From an uncultured Atopobium sp. (GTDB taxonomy: Bacteria; Actinomycetota; Coriobacteriia; Coriobacteriales; Atopobiaceae): a DNA stretch of 57,989 bases. The DNA is taken from NCBI GenBank assembly GCA_900555335.1, contig USKU01000001.1, positions 1 to 57,989 on the forward strand, read 5' to 3'. A program made the translations under genes and the position numbers. Below the pieces are notes generated by a model, which made no database searches, was not told where the DNA came from, and was given only the letters and a program-made list of their open reading frames with translations. This document shows, in pieces, positions 1-8,869 of this stretch (position 1 is its first letter; each line of letters opens with the position of its first letter).

Positions 1-13
1 GACGCGTTTCCAC

Positions 14-823
14 TCACCCGCCTGTATTTTCGGAAGAATATAGCCGCACAGCACCAATCTTGCCAGAGAGGATGCCGCGAATAAGCGCCTTGGTATCAAT
101 GAGTCCACCACGACCAGTATTAACGAGGATGACACCATCTTTCATCTTTCCGATGGTTTTATCGTTAACCATGTGATAGCTCTCATCGTTCAGGAAAGCA
201 TGAAGTGAGATGAAATCCGAACGCTCCCAAAGCTCATCGTAGCTGACATACTCATCAACAACGTGCTCGTCATTGACAAGGCTCATGTTTGGATACAGGT
301 CTGCACCAAGGACGTGCATACCAAAGCCCTTGCAAATACGGCAGAGCGCTGCGCCAATACGACCAGTTCCAACAATGCCGGCAGTTTTACCGTGAAGTGT
401 ATCGCCAACAAGGCCAACAAGCGAGAAGTTATTCTCGCGAATTCTGATGTAACCACGGTGAATACGACGGTTAGCAGCAAGCGCAAGACCCATTGCGTGC
501 TCTGCGATTGCTTCAGGGGAGTAAGCAGGTACGCGCGTAACCGTAATACCAAGGTCTTTAGCAGCGTTAACATCAACAGCATCAAAACCAGCGCAGCGCA
601 TAAGTAGAAGCTTAACGTCAAAGCCGGCAAGAATCTCAAGAGTCAGAATTGAAGCATCTGCATTAACAAAAGCGCAGACAGCGTCATAACCCTTAGCAAA
701 GCCTGCGGTCATAGGCGTAAGGTTTGACTCAATGTAGTCGATTGAAACATCTGGATACTTTGGAAGCTCAAGGTTGAAAGAATCCTTGTCATAACTTTGA
801 GCACCATAAAACAGGATTTTCAT
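14..823 (-). pseudogene. D-2-hydroxyacid (D-lactate) dehydrogenase, 3' end missing
   Basis: The 269-residue frame reads as the N-terminal two thirds of an NAD-dependent D-2-hydroxyacid dehydrogenase, the family that interconverts pyruvate and D-lactate. Visible are the Rossmann motif GTGRIG near residue 152, the NTGRGG segment with the substrate-binding Arg near 236, and the helix ending GKIGAV near 258. In the family that helix is followed by GLDVYE, carrying the catalytic Glu, and about 50 residues later the catalytic His. Here the frame changes abruptly to RLYSSENTGG and stops, so both catalytic residues are absent. The full-length family is about 330 residues. The break lies 13-50 bases from the window edge, so a truncation, an insertion or a misassembly cannot be told apart. 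The start ATG at 823 has an AAGGAGG site just upstream on the minus strand. Family call is firm; the broken state is what the sequence shows. Confidence 0.8.
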
Positions 824-940
824 AACTGCCTCCTTGCCAAAACTAACGTTTGGCTTATGTTGTTATGTACTGCGCTTATTGTACCCCTTGAATAACAATT
901 ATTTGGCACATAACAGGAGTTTTAAGAAATATTTATAAGG

Positions 941-968
941 TTTGAAAAAAGAAAGAATACGGTAAAAT
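941..968 (+). promoter_or_regulatory. Candidate promoter of the P-type ATPase gene
   Basis: A TTTGAA box (941-946) is followed after 16 bases by TAAAAT (963-968). Transcription would start near 975, just ahead of the structured leader. Read by eye only. Confidence 0.35.
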
Positions 969-977
969 GATAGAGCA

Positions 978-1080
978 TTGTAAGGTCCTATGATAGGACG
1001 TTGTAAGGTCCTGACACGGCAACCTTGGTGAGCCCTTGCCCCTCTCCTGGGGAATTATGATCGGGCATCAATCTGTCAGG
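978..1080 (+). promoter_or_regulatory. Structured 5' leader of the Ca2+-ATPase gene, possible metal-responsive RNA
   Basis: The leader holds the 12-base word TTGTAAGGTCCT twice (978-989 and 1001-1012). The first copy is part of a hairpin GTCCTA/TAGGAC (985-999). CCTGACA (1010-1016) can pair with TGTCAGG (1074-1080), closing a domain that contains CCCC/GGGG (1039-1042 with 1049-1052) and GCCC/GGGC (1032-1035 with 1063-1066). The ribosome binding site AGGAGG (1090-1095) lies ten bases after the closing helix. It does not show the conserved core of the yybP-ykoY manganese riboswitch or the M-box, so the class is unassigned. Confidence 0.4.
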
Positions 1081-1099
1081 TAGAAACCCAGGAGGAACT

Positions 1100-3784
1100 T
1101 TGAAAGAGTATCTTTCAAGTGCGGCTGATGTTATCAGTGCGCAAAAAACTGATGTTGAAGCTGGATTGTCTGATGTAGAAGCAGCTTCTCGTCTTGAGGC
1201 CCACGGTCTTAATAAGCTTAAAGAGGCACCAAAAGAATCAATTATTAAAAGGTTTTTTGCACAGATGGCTGACCCTATGGTCATTATGCTTCTTGTTGCT
1301 GCTGTTATTTCCGCTGCTGAAGGAATTTATACCGGTGAAGGTGGAATTGCGGACGTTGTCATTATTCTGTTTGTTGTTGTCATCAACTCTGTGCTTGGCG
1401 TGGTCCAGGAAGGCAAGGCTGAGGAAGCTCTTGCTGCTTTGCAAGAGATGAGTGCAGCTCAGAGCAAGGTTATCAGAGACGGTCGTCTTGAGACGGTTGC
1501 CTCAACCGAGCTTGTTGTGGGCGATATTATTCTGCTTGAGGCAGGTGACTCTGTTCCAGCTGATTGCCGCATTCTTGAAAGCGCCTCCATGAAGGTAGAG
1601 GAGTCGGCGCTCACAGGTGAATCAGTTCCTGTCGAGAAACACGCGGAGGCCCTCAGCCTTGCTGAAGGCGCGGATGATATTCCTTTGGGCGACCGAAAGA
1701 ATATGTGCTACTCCGGATCTATTGTGGTCTATGGACGCGGTCGTGCAGTTGTTGTTGCAACAGGCATGGACACTGAGATGGGCAAGATTGCAGACGCAAT
1801 CTCTCAGGCAGAAGAAGGACAGACTCCACTTCAGATTGCCCTCGATAAGCTTTCACATACACTTACCATTCTTGTTGTTGTCATCTCACTGCTTGTTTTT
1901 GCAACAGGCTTTATTAAGCACGGTGTCGAGATGCTCGGCAATTTTGACCTTATATTGAGCACCTTTATGGTTGCAGTATCTCTTGCAGTTGCTGCAATCC
2001 CTGAGGGCCTTGTTGCTGTTGTTACCATTGTTCTTTCTATGGGCGTTACTAGAATGAGCGAACGCCACGCTATTGTCCGCCGTCTTACTGCAGTTGAGAC
2101 TCTTGGTTGTACTCAGGTTATCTGCTCTGATAAGACTGGTACTCTGACCCAAAACAAGATGACTGTTGTTCGTCATGAGACAGAAAATCTTGATGCACAT
2201 GTACGTACCATGGCGCTGTGCTCAGACGCTACCTGGGACGATGCGGAGCAGGTGGCAAAGGGTGAGCCAACTGAGGCCGCTCTTGTTGCAGACGCTGCAA
2301 AACTTGGATACACCACAAGTGACCTTGCTTCTTCTCGCCCTCGTATCGGCGAGGCTCCCTTTGACTCTGTTCGTAAGATGATGTCTGTTGTGGTGCGCAC
2401 CCGCTCTGGCAAGGTTGTACAGCACACTAAGGGTGCGCCTGACGAGGTGCTTGCTCGCTGCACCAAGATTATGACAAGCGATGGCATTATTGACCTCACC
2501 GATGAGGCTCGCTCTGAGATTTTGGCTCAGAACAAGTCTATGGCTGACCAGGCACTTCGTGTTATGGCATCTGCTCGTCGCGATTGGGGAACAGAGGCTC
2601 CTCAGAGCTATGATCCAGCTAACCTTGAGCATGACATGGTCTTTGTTGGACTCTCTGGCATGATTGACCCAGTTCGTCCTGAGGTTAAGGGTGCTGTTGC
2701 AGAGGCTCATGAAGCTGGTATGCGCACCGTTATGATTACAGGTGACCACATTGATACGGCCGTTGCTATTGCGGTTGAGCTGGGCATTATTACCGATCAC
2801 TCTCAAGCAATTACCGGCGCACAGCTTGATAAGATTTCTGACGAAGAGTTTGAGCAGCGTATTGAGACAATTGGCGTTTACGCACGTGTTCAGCCTGAGC
2901 ACAAGGTCCGCATTGTTGATACCTGGCGCAAGAAGGGCATGGTTACGGCCATGACAGGTGACGGCGTTAACGATGCTCCTTCCATTAAGCGCGCTGATAT
3001 TGGTATTGGTATGGGTATTACTGGTACCGATGTTACTAAGGGCGTTGCAGATATGGTTCTGGCTGACGATAACTTTGCCACCATCATTAGCGCGTGTGAA
3101 GAGGGAAGACGCATCTACGACAACATTCGTAAGTGTATCCAGTTCCTCTTGAGCTCCAACCTTGCAGAGGTTATTTCCGTCTTTATTGCATCCCTGGTTG
3201 GCTTTACTATTCTTCAGCCTACCCACCTTCTGTGGATTAACCTGATTACCGACTCTCTGCCTGCGCTTGCTATGGCTACCGAGAAGGCTGAACCGGGCAT
3301 TATGAAGCGTAAGCCTCGTAATCCTAAGGACGGAATCTTTGCGGGCGGCGTTGGTTTTGACTGCCTTGTTCAGGGCTCTATCATTGCTCTTCTCACCCTT
3401 GCCAGCTATTTTATTGGCCACTACTTTGAGTATGGAACCTTTGATATCTCACAGGTTATTACTAACCCAGAGGCTGGCGTTGAGGGTATGACCATGGCGT
3501 TCTTGACGCTTTCTATGGTTGAGATGTTCCACTCCTTCAATATGCGTTCTCTGCGTGGTTCCATCTTCAAGCTAACCAGCCAAAACATTTGGCTGTGGGG
3601 TTCCTTTGTTATGTCTTTGATTCTTACCTTTGTGGTAATTGAGACACCACTTTCTCAGGCGTTTGGCTTTGCTGAGATTGGTTTTGAAGAGTACGCCATG
3701 GCAATGCTTTTAGCTGCATCTATCATTCCTCTGATGGAGCTGTACAAGGCTGTTATGCGTTCTGTGCAGAAGAACAAAGCATAA
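1100..3784 (+). CDS. Cation-translocating P-type ATPase, Ca2+ (SERCA/PMCA) type
   Basis: An 894-residue P2-type ATPase of the size usual for bacterial Ca2+ pumps; it exports a divalent cation across the membrane at the cost of ATP. In order: an N-terminal cation-ATPase domain, the actuator motif TGES near residue 172, the transmembrane motif PEGL near 301 (ion-binding helix M4), the phosphorylation motif DKTGT at about 344-348, the hinge motif TGDGVNDAP near 619, then six hydrophobic C-terminal segments ending with a cytoplasmic KNKA tail. The start is TTG with AGGAGG five bases upstream. It follows a structured leader that may regulate it and is 14 bases from rsgA, so the two may be cotranscribed. 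Mn2+ rather than Ca2+ as substrate is possible; the motifs do not decide it. Confidence 0.93.
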   Translation: MKEYLSSAADVISAQKTDVEAGLSDVEAASRLEAHGLNKLKEAPKESIIKRFFAQMADPMVIMLLVAAVISAAEGIYTGEGGIADVVIILFVVVINSVLGVVQEGKAEEALAALQEMSAAQSKVIRDGRLETVASTELVVGDIILLEAGDSVPADCRILESASMKVEESALTGESVPVEKHAEALSLAEGADDIPLGDRKNMCYSGSIVVYGRGRAVVVATGMDTEMGKIADAISQAEEGQTPLQIALDKLSHTLTILVVVISLLVFATGFIKHGVEMLGNFDLILSTFMVAVSLAVAAIPEGLVAVVTIVLSMGVTRMSERHAIVRRLTAVETLGCTQVICSDKTGTLTQNKMTVVRHETENLDAHVRTMALCSDATWDDAEQVAKGEPTEAALVADAAKLGYTTSDLASSRPRIGEAPFDSVRKMMSVVVRTRSGKVVQHTKGAPDEVLARCTKIMTSDGIIDLTDEARSEILAQNKSMADQALRVMASARRDWGTEAPQSYDPANLEHDMVFVGLSGMIDPVRPEVKGAVAEAHEAGMRTVMITGDHIDTAVAIAVELGIITDHSQAITGAQLDKISDEEFEQRIETIGVYARVQPEHKVRIVDTWRKKGMVTAMTGDGVNDAPSIKRADIGIGMGITGTDVTKGVADMVLADDNFATIISACEEGRRIYDNIRKCIQFLLSSNLAEVISVFIASLVGFTILQPTHLLWINLITDSLPALAMATEKAEPGIMKRKPRNPKDGIFAGGVGFDCLVQGSIIALLTLASYFIGHYFEYGTFDISQVITNPEAGVEGMTMAFLTLSMVEMFHSFNMRSLRGSIFKLTSQNIWLWGSFVMSLILTFVVIETPLSQAFGFAEIGFEEYAMAMLLAASIIPLMELYKAVMRSVQKNKA

Positions 3785-3798
3785 GGTAGGGAGCACTC

Positions 3799-4983
3799 TT
3801 GTCCGCTAAGCGTACAAAAAGTTCCAAGAAACTAGGAGCCGGCAGGACTCAAGGGTCTCTGCCGGCCCTTTCTTCATTGCTGGATGTTCCAGCGTTTGAA
3901 CAGCTGACCCCATCGTCGGCTCAGACGCAGGCTTATGCAGACGTCGTATCCGAGCTTGAAGCTCAAGGGGTTTCTCGCCAGACGATGACCATGGCCTGCG
4001 TGGTCCGCTTGGATAGGGGATTTCCTGCGGTTGTTTCGGAGCAGGGAGTGTTTCGCGCCGAGTTTTCCGCGCGCGTGACTAAGGGCCAGAACTCCACGGT
4101 GGCTGTTGGCGACTGGGTATGTGCGCGCATTCTGGACTCGCACGATATGGGCATCATCGAGGCGGTTCTGCCGCGAGAGACCGATATTGCTCGCTGGAAG
4201 GGTGGAGCCCGTGGTCAAAAGCAGACTTTGGCCGCAAACGTTGATCTGGTGCTTGTAGTACAGGCCTTGGACGGCGAGGTTGTCTCGGTAGATCGTATTG
4301 TGCGCTCAGCAGTTATTTCTAAAGACTGCGGCGCTGCTTGCGCTGTGGTGCTTACTAAGTCAGATGTGGCAGGTCCGGAGCTTTTGGCTCAAGAGATTTC
4401 TTCTATCACCGCAGCTCTTGGCTCTACAGTAAAAATTGTTGCAACAGCTTCAAAGCTTGAGGGCGAGAAAACCGATGCACTTGTAGATCTTGCGCGGACC
4501 GCCCAAGATCTTGGAGCTGCGTGGGGAATTGATGCTGTTCGTAGCCTTGTTCCTTACGGTTCCATAGCCATCGTGCTTGGTGAATCAGGTGCTGGTAAAT
4601 CTACGCTTCTTAACGCACTTTTGGGACATGAAGCACTTGAAACGGGAGAAGTTCGTGAGTCCGATAAGGCAGGACGTCATACAACGGTTGCTCGCCGTAT
4701 GGTAGCGCTTCCTGACGCTGGCGTTATTGTGGACGAACCTGGACTTAGAAGTTTACCTATTGTGGGTCATGAGAGGGGATTACAGAAGATATTCCCTCAC
4801 ATCTCTGAAGCTGCTCAGACGTGTAAGTTTAGGGATTGCACCCATACTCACGAGCCAGGATGTAGCGTTCAAGACGCTCTGCATGAGGGGCAGATTACAG
4901 AACCCCAGTTAAAGGCTTATTTATCTCTGGCAAAAGAAATGCGAGAAAGCCAGCAATTGCTTGACCCTGATGTTGTGCTTTAA
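3799..4983 (+). CDS. rsgA: Ribosome small-subunit-dependent GTPase RsgA
   Basis: RsgA is a circularly permuted GTPase that checks late maturation of the 30S subunit. The 394-residue protein has an N-terminal OB fold (roughly residues 50-125), the permuted GTPase domain with the TKSD guanine-specificity motif near 188 placed before the P-loop GESGAGKST near 261, and the C-terminal zinc site with Cys and His residues in the CKFRDCTHTHEPGC stretch near 345-358. A basic, Ser/Lys-rich extension of about 40 residues precedes the OB fold. The start is TTG (GGGAG seven bases upstream). The gene carries one copy of the 13-base word discussed in the findings (3968-3980, minus orientation). A strong terminator follows. 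Confidence 0.95.
   Translation: MSAKRTKSSKKLGAGRTQGSLPALSSLLDVPAFEQLTPSSAQTQAYADVVSELEAQGVSRQTMTMACVVRLDRGFPAVVSEQGVFRAEFSARVTKGQNSTVAVGDWVCARILDSHDMGIIEAVLPRETDIARWKGGARGQKQTLAANVDLVLVVQALDGEVVSVDRIVRSAVISKDCGAACAVVLTKSDVAGPELLAQEISSITAALGSTVKIVATASKLEGEKTDALVDLARTAQDLGAAWGIDAVRSLVPYGSIAIVLGESGAGKSTLLNALLGHEALETGEVRESDKAGRHTTVARRMVALPDAGVIVDEPGLRSLPIVGHERGLQKIFPHISEAAQTCKFRDCTHTHEPGCSVQDALHEGQITEPQLKAYLSLAKEMRESQQLLDPDVVL
3968..3980 (-). repeat. TGGCGAGAAACCC word, copy 1
   Basis: Exact 13-base match on the minus strand, inside rsgA (read as Gly-Val-Ser-Arg on the coding strand). Confidence 0.7.
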
Positions 4984-5006
4984 GCTTTAACAGCGTAAAT
5001 CCTCTA

Positions 5007-5036
5007 AGCACCCTGGCTTGACTAGGGTGCTTTTTT
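5007..5036 (+). terminator. Rho-independent terminator of rsgA
   Basis: AGCACCCT pairs with AGGGTGCT (5007-5014 with 5024-5031) around a nine-base loop and runs into T6. Confidence 0.9.
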
Positions 5037-5391
5037 ATCAAACCATCAGGAAATATGCTATATTGAGACTAACGAGGGTTGGTCCCGCCCAGCTAATTGG
5101 GGAGGGTCAACCCTCGTTCATGAGTGAGGTAAATCACTTAGAAAATCATTCATTACAATCCCTCTAAAAATGTAGCAGTTATGATGTTCTAAAAATTTTT
5201 ATATATCAAATTAAATAAAAATTTAAATTACCTATTTTACATTGCGTCGCTGCAGCCTGTGGATACATTACTTTGTGTCAGATTCGCGTCAGCTATCTGA
5301 CATATTTGTGCAGGTAAATCTTTTGTTTTTGTCCTCCCTCTCTCAATCCGAGCGCACAATCGATATATCGCAAATGGAGGGAGGACAAACA
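5037..5391 (+). other. AT-rich gap between rsgA and the tad operon
   Basis: No credible gene lies here. The gap holds a tall GC hairpin (listed separately), a very AT-rich stretch (5160-5240) suited to a promoter, and a small dyad GTCAGAT/ATCTGAC (5277-5283 with 5295-5301). An upstream in-frame extension of the CpaB-like gene into this region lacks a ribosome binding site and is not used. Confidence 0.5.
5071..5118. repeat. Long GC-rich inverted repeat
   Basis: AACGAGGGTTG (5071-5081) and CAACCCTCGTT (5108-5118) are perfect 11-base inverted arms, and the inner sequence (TCCCGCCC against GGGGAGGG) can extend the pairing imperfectly. There is no T-tract on either side, so it is not an ordinary terminator. 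Confidence 0.7.
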
Positions 5392-6219
5392 GTGACTAAG
5401 AAAACAAGAATTTTAATTTCTGTGTTAAGCGCACTTTTGGCCAGTTTTTGTTTCTTTGCATACGTGCAAAGTGTCCGTGCTGATGCTGAGAAGTCACGAG
5501 CAGAGGCAATACAAAAATACGGTGGAGAACTCACGTCAATTCTGGTGGCCACAAAACAAATAGAACCTGGAGAAACTCTCTCATCTTCTAATACCCAGAT
5601 AAAAAGCTGGATTTCTGATTTGATTCCCGAAGGCGCAATTACTAATCCAGAAAGTGTTATGGGTCGTACGGTTTCATCAGTTATTGGAGTTGGAATGCCT
5701 GTTGTTTCTCTTCATCTACGATCAGTTGCCTCTCAAATTTCTATTCCAGAAAATCTTGTTGGTCTCACTATTTCCCATGGCGAGAAGTACGGATTAGCTG
5801 AGAGGCTCAGTGCTGGCACAAAGCTTGCAGCGTATGAGGTTACTGATTCTCTTATTACCTGTATTGCTTCGGATATTGCGGTGTTGTCAGATGACACCGA
5901 AGGCACTCTTTACACTTCCTCCTCCGTAACGCTTGGATTGACTCCTGAACAGGTTCCTGCCGTGCTTTCTGCATACGCTCGAGGAACACTTCGATTTACT
6001 CTTCCTGGGTCAAAGATTAACGCTCAGGACTTAGTAAAGAACAACTCCTTCGTTGAACAAGAAGACTCAAAGGATCTTTCTGACAAGACAGATCAAGCAA
6101 GCTCATCTGATGTAAGTGAAGATGTGCATCCAGAGAACCCTACTTCTTCAACAACCAACCAAAACAGCGACAGTGCGTCACAAGTAGACTCGTCTACTAA
6201 TCCAGGAGGTGAAGCGTGA
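5392..6219 (+). CDS. CpaB/RcpC-like Flp pilus assembly protein with SAF domain
   Basis: First gene of the tad operon. The 275-residue protein has an N-terminal membrane anchor (about residues 6-26), then a SAF-type domain (about 45-110) with the family pattern of a valine/isoleucine strand, IEPGETLS, and a VMGRTVSS segment, then a second small beta domain. The last 55 residues are a Ser/Asp/Thr-rich tail that looks disordered. CpaB-family proteins link the Flp pilus machine to the cell envelope; in a Gram-positive there is no secretin, so it probably acts at the outer face of the membrane. Start chosen at GTG 5392, seven bases after GGAGGGAGG; an ATG at 5374 lies upstream of that site. Its stop overlaps the ATG of tadZ. 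Confidence 0.8.
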   Translation: MTKKTRILISVLSALLASFCFFAYVQSVRADAEKSRAEAIQKYGGELTSILVATKQIEPGETLSSSNTQIKSWISDLIPEGAITNPESVMGRTVSSVIGVGMPVVSLHLRSVASQISIPENLVGLTISHGEKYGLAERLSAGTKLAAYEVTDSLITCIASDIAVLSDDTEGTLYTSSSVTLGLTPEQVPAVLSAYARGTLRFTLPGSKINAQDLVKNNSFVEQEDSKDLSDKTDQASSSDVSEDVHPENPTSSTTNQNSDSASQVDSSTNPGGEA

Positions 6220-7517
6220 TGTTAGAAAAGTGGATCTCATACGTAGGTCTTGACGCACGCGTTGAAATTGGAGCCATTCTTACGTACTTGGGAATTAGCA
6301 ATAGGTGTGAATTTGCCGATTCAGCAGCATCTCTTAGATCAATTGTAGCCTCTTCAACTCCTCAAGATTATTCAGTCTTAATTGGTAATACCGGCTCCGA
6401 TGTTTCGGATATAAATCTAGCGGCTGCAATTGTTAAAGATGGAAATGCTCGCTGTGTAGTGCTTGTAAGATCTGGCGCTTCTGGATCACTTCGTTCTAGA
6501 GCAGCTAAAGCAGGAGTTGATTTAGTTATTGACCCTATGGAATTGGGGGATCTGGTAAAGGTTGGAAGAGGGTATCAATCATACGGGGCTGACAGGCTTT
6601 CTCAGCCTTTACCAGAAGCTTCAGATTATGTTGCCAGTATCCAAGAGCTAAATACCTATCTACAATCTCTTATTCCTCTTGATAAGACTTTAAAAGCTCC
6701 GATTCTGACGTTCACTTCAGGAAGAGGAGGAGTGGGAAAGACCACACTTGTTTCTTCAATGGCACTGCTTGCTTCTTCTTGGGGCTTGAAGGTTGCGTTG
6801 GTTGATTTTGATCTGTCTTATGGAAATGCTTTTGAGAAGCTTGGAATTAGGCAGCCAAAAGACTTCTCTGATCTTGTTGCTGATGTACCTTCAGAAAAAG
6901 AGAGCCTTCTTGAAAAGGCAACTTGTGTCCATAGAAATTTGTATCTTTTTGGCCCTTGTGTAAAACCTGAAATGGCAGAGCTTCTATTTCCTTGCGTGAG
7001 TCATTTTCTCCAAGCTGTTTCTGGTTTGGTTGATTTGGTGCTCGTAGACACCACGACAGCATCAACAGATTGCTATGCTCAGGCAGCACAATGCGCAGAT
7101 AGGCTGGTTATTGTTTCGGAGAACCCTCTAACGTGCATTAACTCTTTGGCAAAAGTAAGTGGACTTGCAGTGCGTCTTGGAGTGGCAAGAACTCGCATTA
7201 TTCGACTTGAAAACAAAGCAAATCCAAAGGTTAAACAGGACTTTTCTATTGGAAAGGCAGAGATTGGTCTTGAAGCAGCAAAGATGTTTAGGATTTTTGA
7301 AGGCGGACCAGGGTTTCAGGAGCTTATTCAGCAAGGAAAGCTTTCTGTGTTGTTACAAGAGGAAACTTCATTTGCGCAGTCGGTTTCTTTTGTTCTTGCG
7401 CATTTCCTTAACGAACTGGGCATTCTTCCACAGCTGCGAGAGGCTCAGATTGCCCTGCAAGTAGCTCCTGAGAAAAAGACATTTAGCTTATTCAATAGGA
7501 GGAAGGAGGTGGGTTAA
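6219..7517 (+). CDS. tadZ: TadZ/CpaE-like ParA-family ATPase
   Basis: A 432-residue protein with a degenerate receiver-like N-terminal domain (about residues 1-130) and a MinD/ParA-type ATPase domain. The deviant Walker A motif SGRGGVGKTT is at about 167-176 and the switch segment VDFDLSYGNAF near 194-204; a second conserved LVDTTTA lies near 273. TadZ localises the pilus machine to its site in the cell. ATG 6219 overlaps the previous TGA and is preceded by AGGAGGT. The next gene overlaps its stop in a TAATG arrangement, so translation is probably coupled. Confidence 0.85.
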   Translation: MLEKWISYVGLDARVEIGAILTYLGISNRCEFADSAASLRSIVASSTPQDYSVLIGNTGSDVSDINLAAAIVKDGNARCVVLVRSGASGSLRSRAAKAGVDLVIDPMELGDLVKVGRGYQSYGADRLSQPLPEASDYVASIQELNTYLQSLIPLDKTLKAPILTFTSGRGGVGKTTLVSSMALLASSWGLKVALVDFDLSYGNAFEKLGIRQPKDFSDLVADVPSEKESLLEKATCVHRNLYLFGPCVKPEMAELLFPCVSHFLQAVSGLVDLVLVDTTTASTDCYAQAAQCADRLVIVSENPLTCINSLAKVSGLAVRLGVARTRIIRLENKANPKVKQDFSIGKAEIGLEAAKMFRIFEGGPGFQELIQQGKLSVLLQEETSFAQSVSFVLAHFLNELGILPQLREAQIALQVAPEKKTFSLFNRRKEVG

Positions 7518-8869
7518 TGCTTGTCTTTGAACGCGTTGCTAAGCAAATTGAGGCTCAAGATGAGAATGACTCACTACTCCAAAAAGAAGTATTTCAGAAG
7601 GCTAGAAAAAAGTTAAAAGAAAAACTTGTTTCTCGATTAGGACTTTCTACGGTTTCTTCTCTTATAACAGGCAGTGATATCGATCGCGTAAGAGACGAAC
7701 TAAGAGTTACCTGTGAAGCAATTGTTAATGAAGAGAAGGACGAGCTCTTTAGCTCAGTTGACTATGAGGAAACAATCGAACAGGTAATCAATGAAGTATG
7801 TGGTCTTGGTCCAATTCAGCCACTACTGAATGATAAAGATGTTACGGAAATCATGATTAATGGCTGCAACAATTTGTTTTACGAGAAAAACGGCGAGCTA
7901 TTTGAATCAAAAACAGTCTTTGACTCTGAAGAGCAGATTTTGATTGTTATGGATCGTATCTTATCTCCATTAGGAAGAAGGCTGGACAGGGTGAGTCCTA
8001 TTGTTGATGCTCGTCTTGAGAATGGGGACCGTGTAAATGCGGTTGCAAGCCCTGTTGCAGTGAACGGCACTTCAGTAACTATCCGAAGATTCACTGGAAA
8101 AATTACTTCTTTGGACCGGTTAGTGGAAATGAAATCGCTGCCTCAATGGCTTGCAAGATTTTTGTCTTGGGCTGTGAAGTGCAGACAGGGAATCGCGGTT
8201 GTTGGAGGAACAGGATCCGGTAAGACTACGCTTTTAAATGCACTTTCATGTGAAATTTCAAAGTCAGAAAGAATTGTCACTATTGAGGATTCAGCGGAGC
8301 TTAAGTTCGATTCGCATCCAAATGTTGTCAGGCTAGAGGCTCGGCCCGCCTCAATAGAAGGAACAGGAGAAATAACCATTAGATCATTGGTGAGAAACGC
8401 GCTCCGAATGAGGCCAGATCGCATTGTAGTAGGAGAGGTAAGAGGTGAAGAGTGCATTGATATGCTGCAGGCTATGAATACAGGTCACGACGGTTCTTTA
8501 ACTACATTGCATGCCGGAACCGCTCAAGAGGCAATATTGCGCCTAGTGTTGATGGCTCGTTTTGGAATGGACTTACCTGCAGAAATCATAGAAAAGCAGA
8601 TTGCCACTGCACTTGATCTGATAGTTATGTCTCAAAGATTTCCTGATGGAAAACGATATGTGACCAGCGTTTCAGAAATCTCCTTGTCTTCGTCAGGATC
8701 AGTTGAAGTGCAAGACGTGGTGTCGTTTGACGCGCAGAAAAGAAGTTGGCTTTTTGTAAAAGTTCCTTCTTTTATCAATCGTGCAATACAAGAAGGAATA
8801 CTCAATAAAAAGGAGGTTACTTCATGGATGTCTTTACTTCCTCAATCACAGGAGGTGTTTTTGGAGTAA
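7517..8869 (+). CDS. tadA: TadA/CpaF secretion ATPase
   Basis: The motor ATPase of Flp pilus extension. The 450-residue protein has the CpaF N-terminal domain, Walker A GGTGSGKTT at 230-238, an Asp-box region (VTIEDSAEL near 254), the Walker B-like segment IVVGEVRGEE near 303-312 and the His-box GHDGSLTTLHA near 323-333. Length fits the family. It starts on ATG overlapping the tadZ stop and its last 46 bases overlap the start of tadB, as expected for a tightly coupled operon. Confidence 0.95.
   Translation: MLVFERVAKQIEAQDENDSLLQKEVFQKARKKLKEKLVSRLGLSTVSSLITGSDIDRVRDELRVTCEAIVNEEKDELFSSVDYEETIEQVINEVCGLGPIQPLLNDKDVTEIMINGCNNLFYEKNGELFESKTVFDSEEQILIVMDRILSPLGRRLDRVSPIVDARLENGDRVNAVASPVAVNGTSVTIRRFTGKITSLDRLVEMKSLPQWLARFLSWAVKCRQGIAVVGGTGSGKTTLLNALSCEISKSERIVTIEDSAELKFDSHPNVVRLEARPASIEGTGEITIRSLVRNALRMRPDRIVVGEVRGEECIDMLQAMNTGHDGSLTTLHAGTAQEAILRLVLMARFGMDLPAEIIEKQIATALDLIVMSQRFPDGKRYVTSVSEISLSSSGSVEVQDVVSFDAQKRSWLFVKVPSFINRAIQEGILNKKEVTSWMSLLPQSQEVFLE

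Noticed and set aside
978..1080. yybP-ykoY manganese riboswitch or M-box
   Set aside because: The conserved loop sequences of those classes are not seen; only the gene context fits.
2222..3421. 399-residue frame antisense to the Ca2+-type ATPase gene
   Set aside because: It lies fully opposite a strongly conserved gene, has no ribosome binding site and a composition (Asn, Cys, Arg, Ser) typical of a codon shadow.
5242..5391. N-terminal extension of the CpaB-like protein
   Set aside because: No ribosome site upstream; a very strong one lies before GTG 5392, which also places the membrane anchor at the N-terminus.
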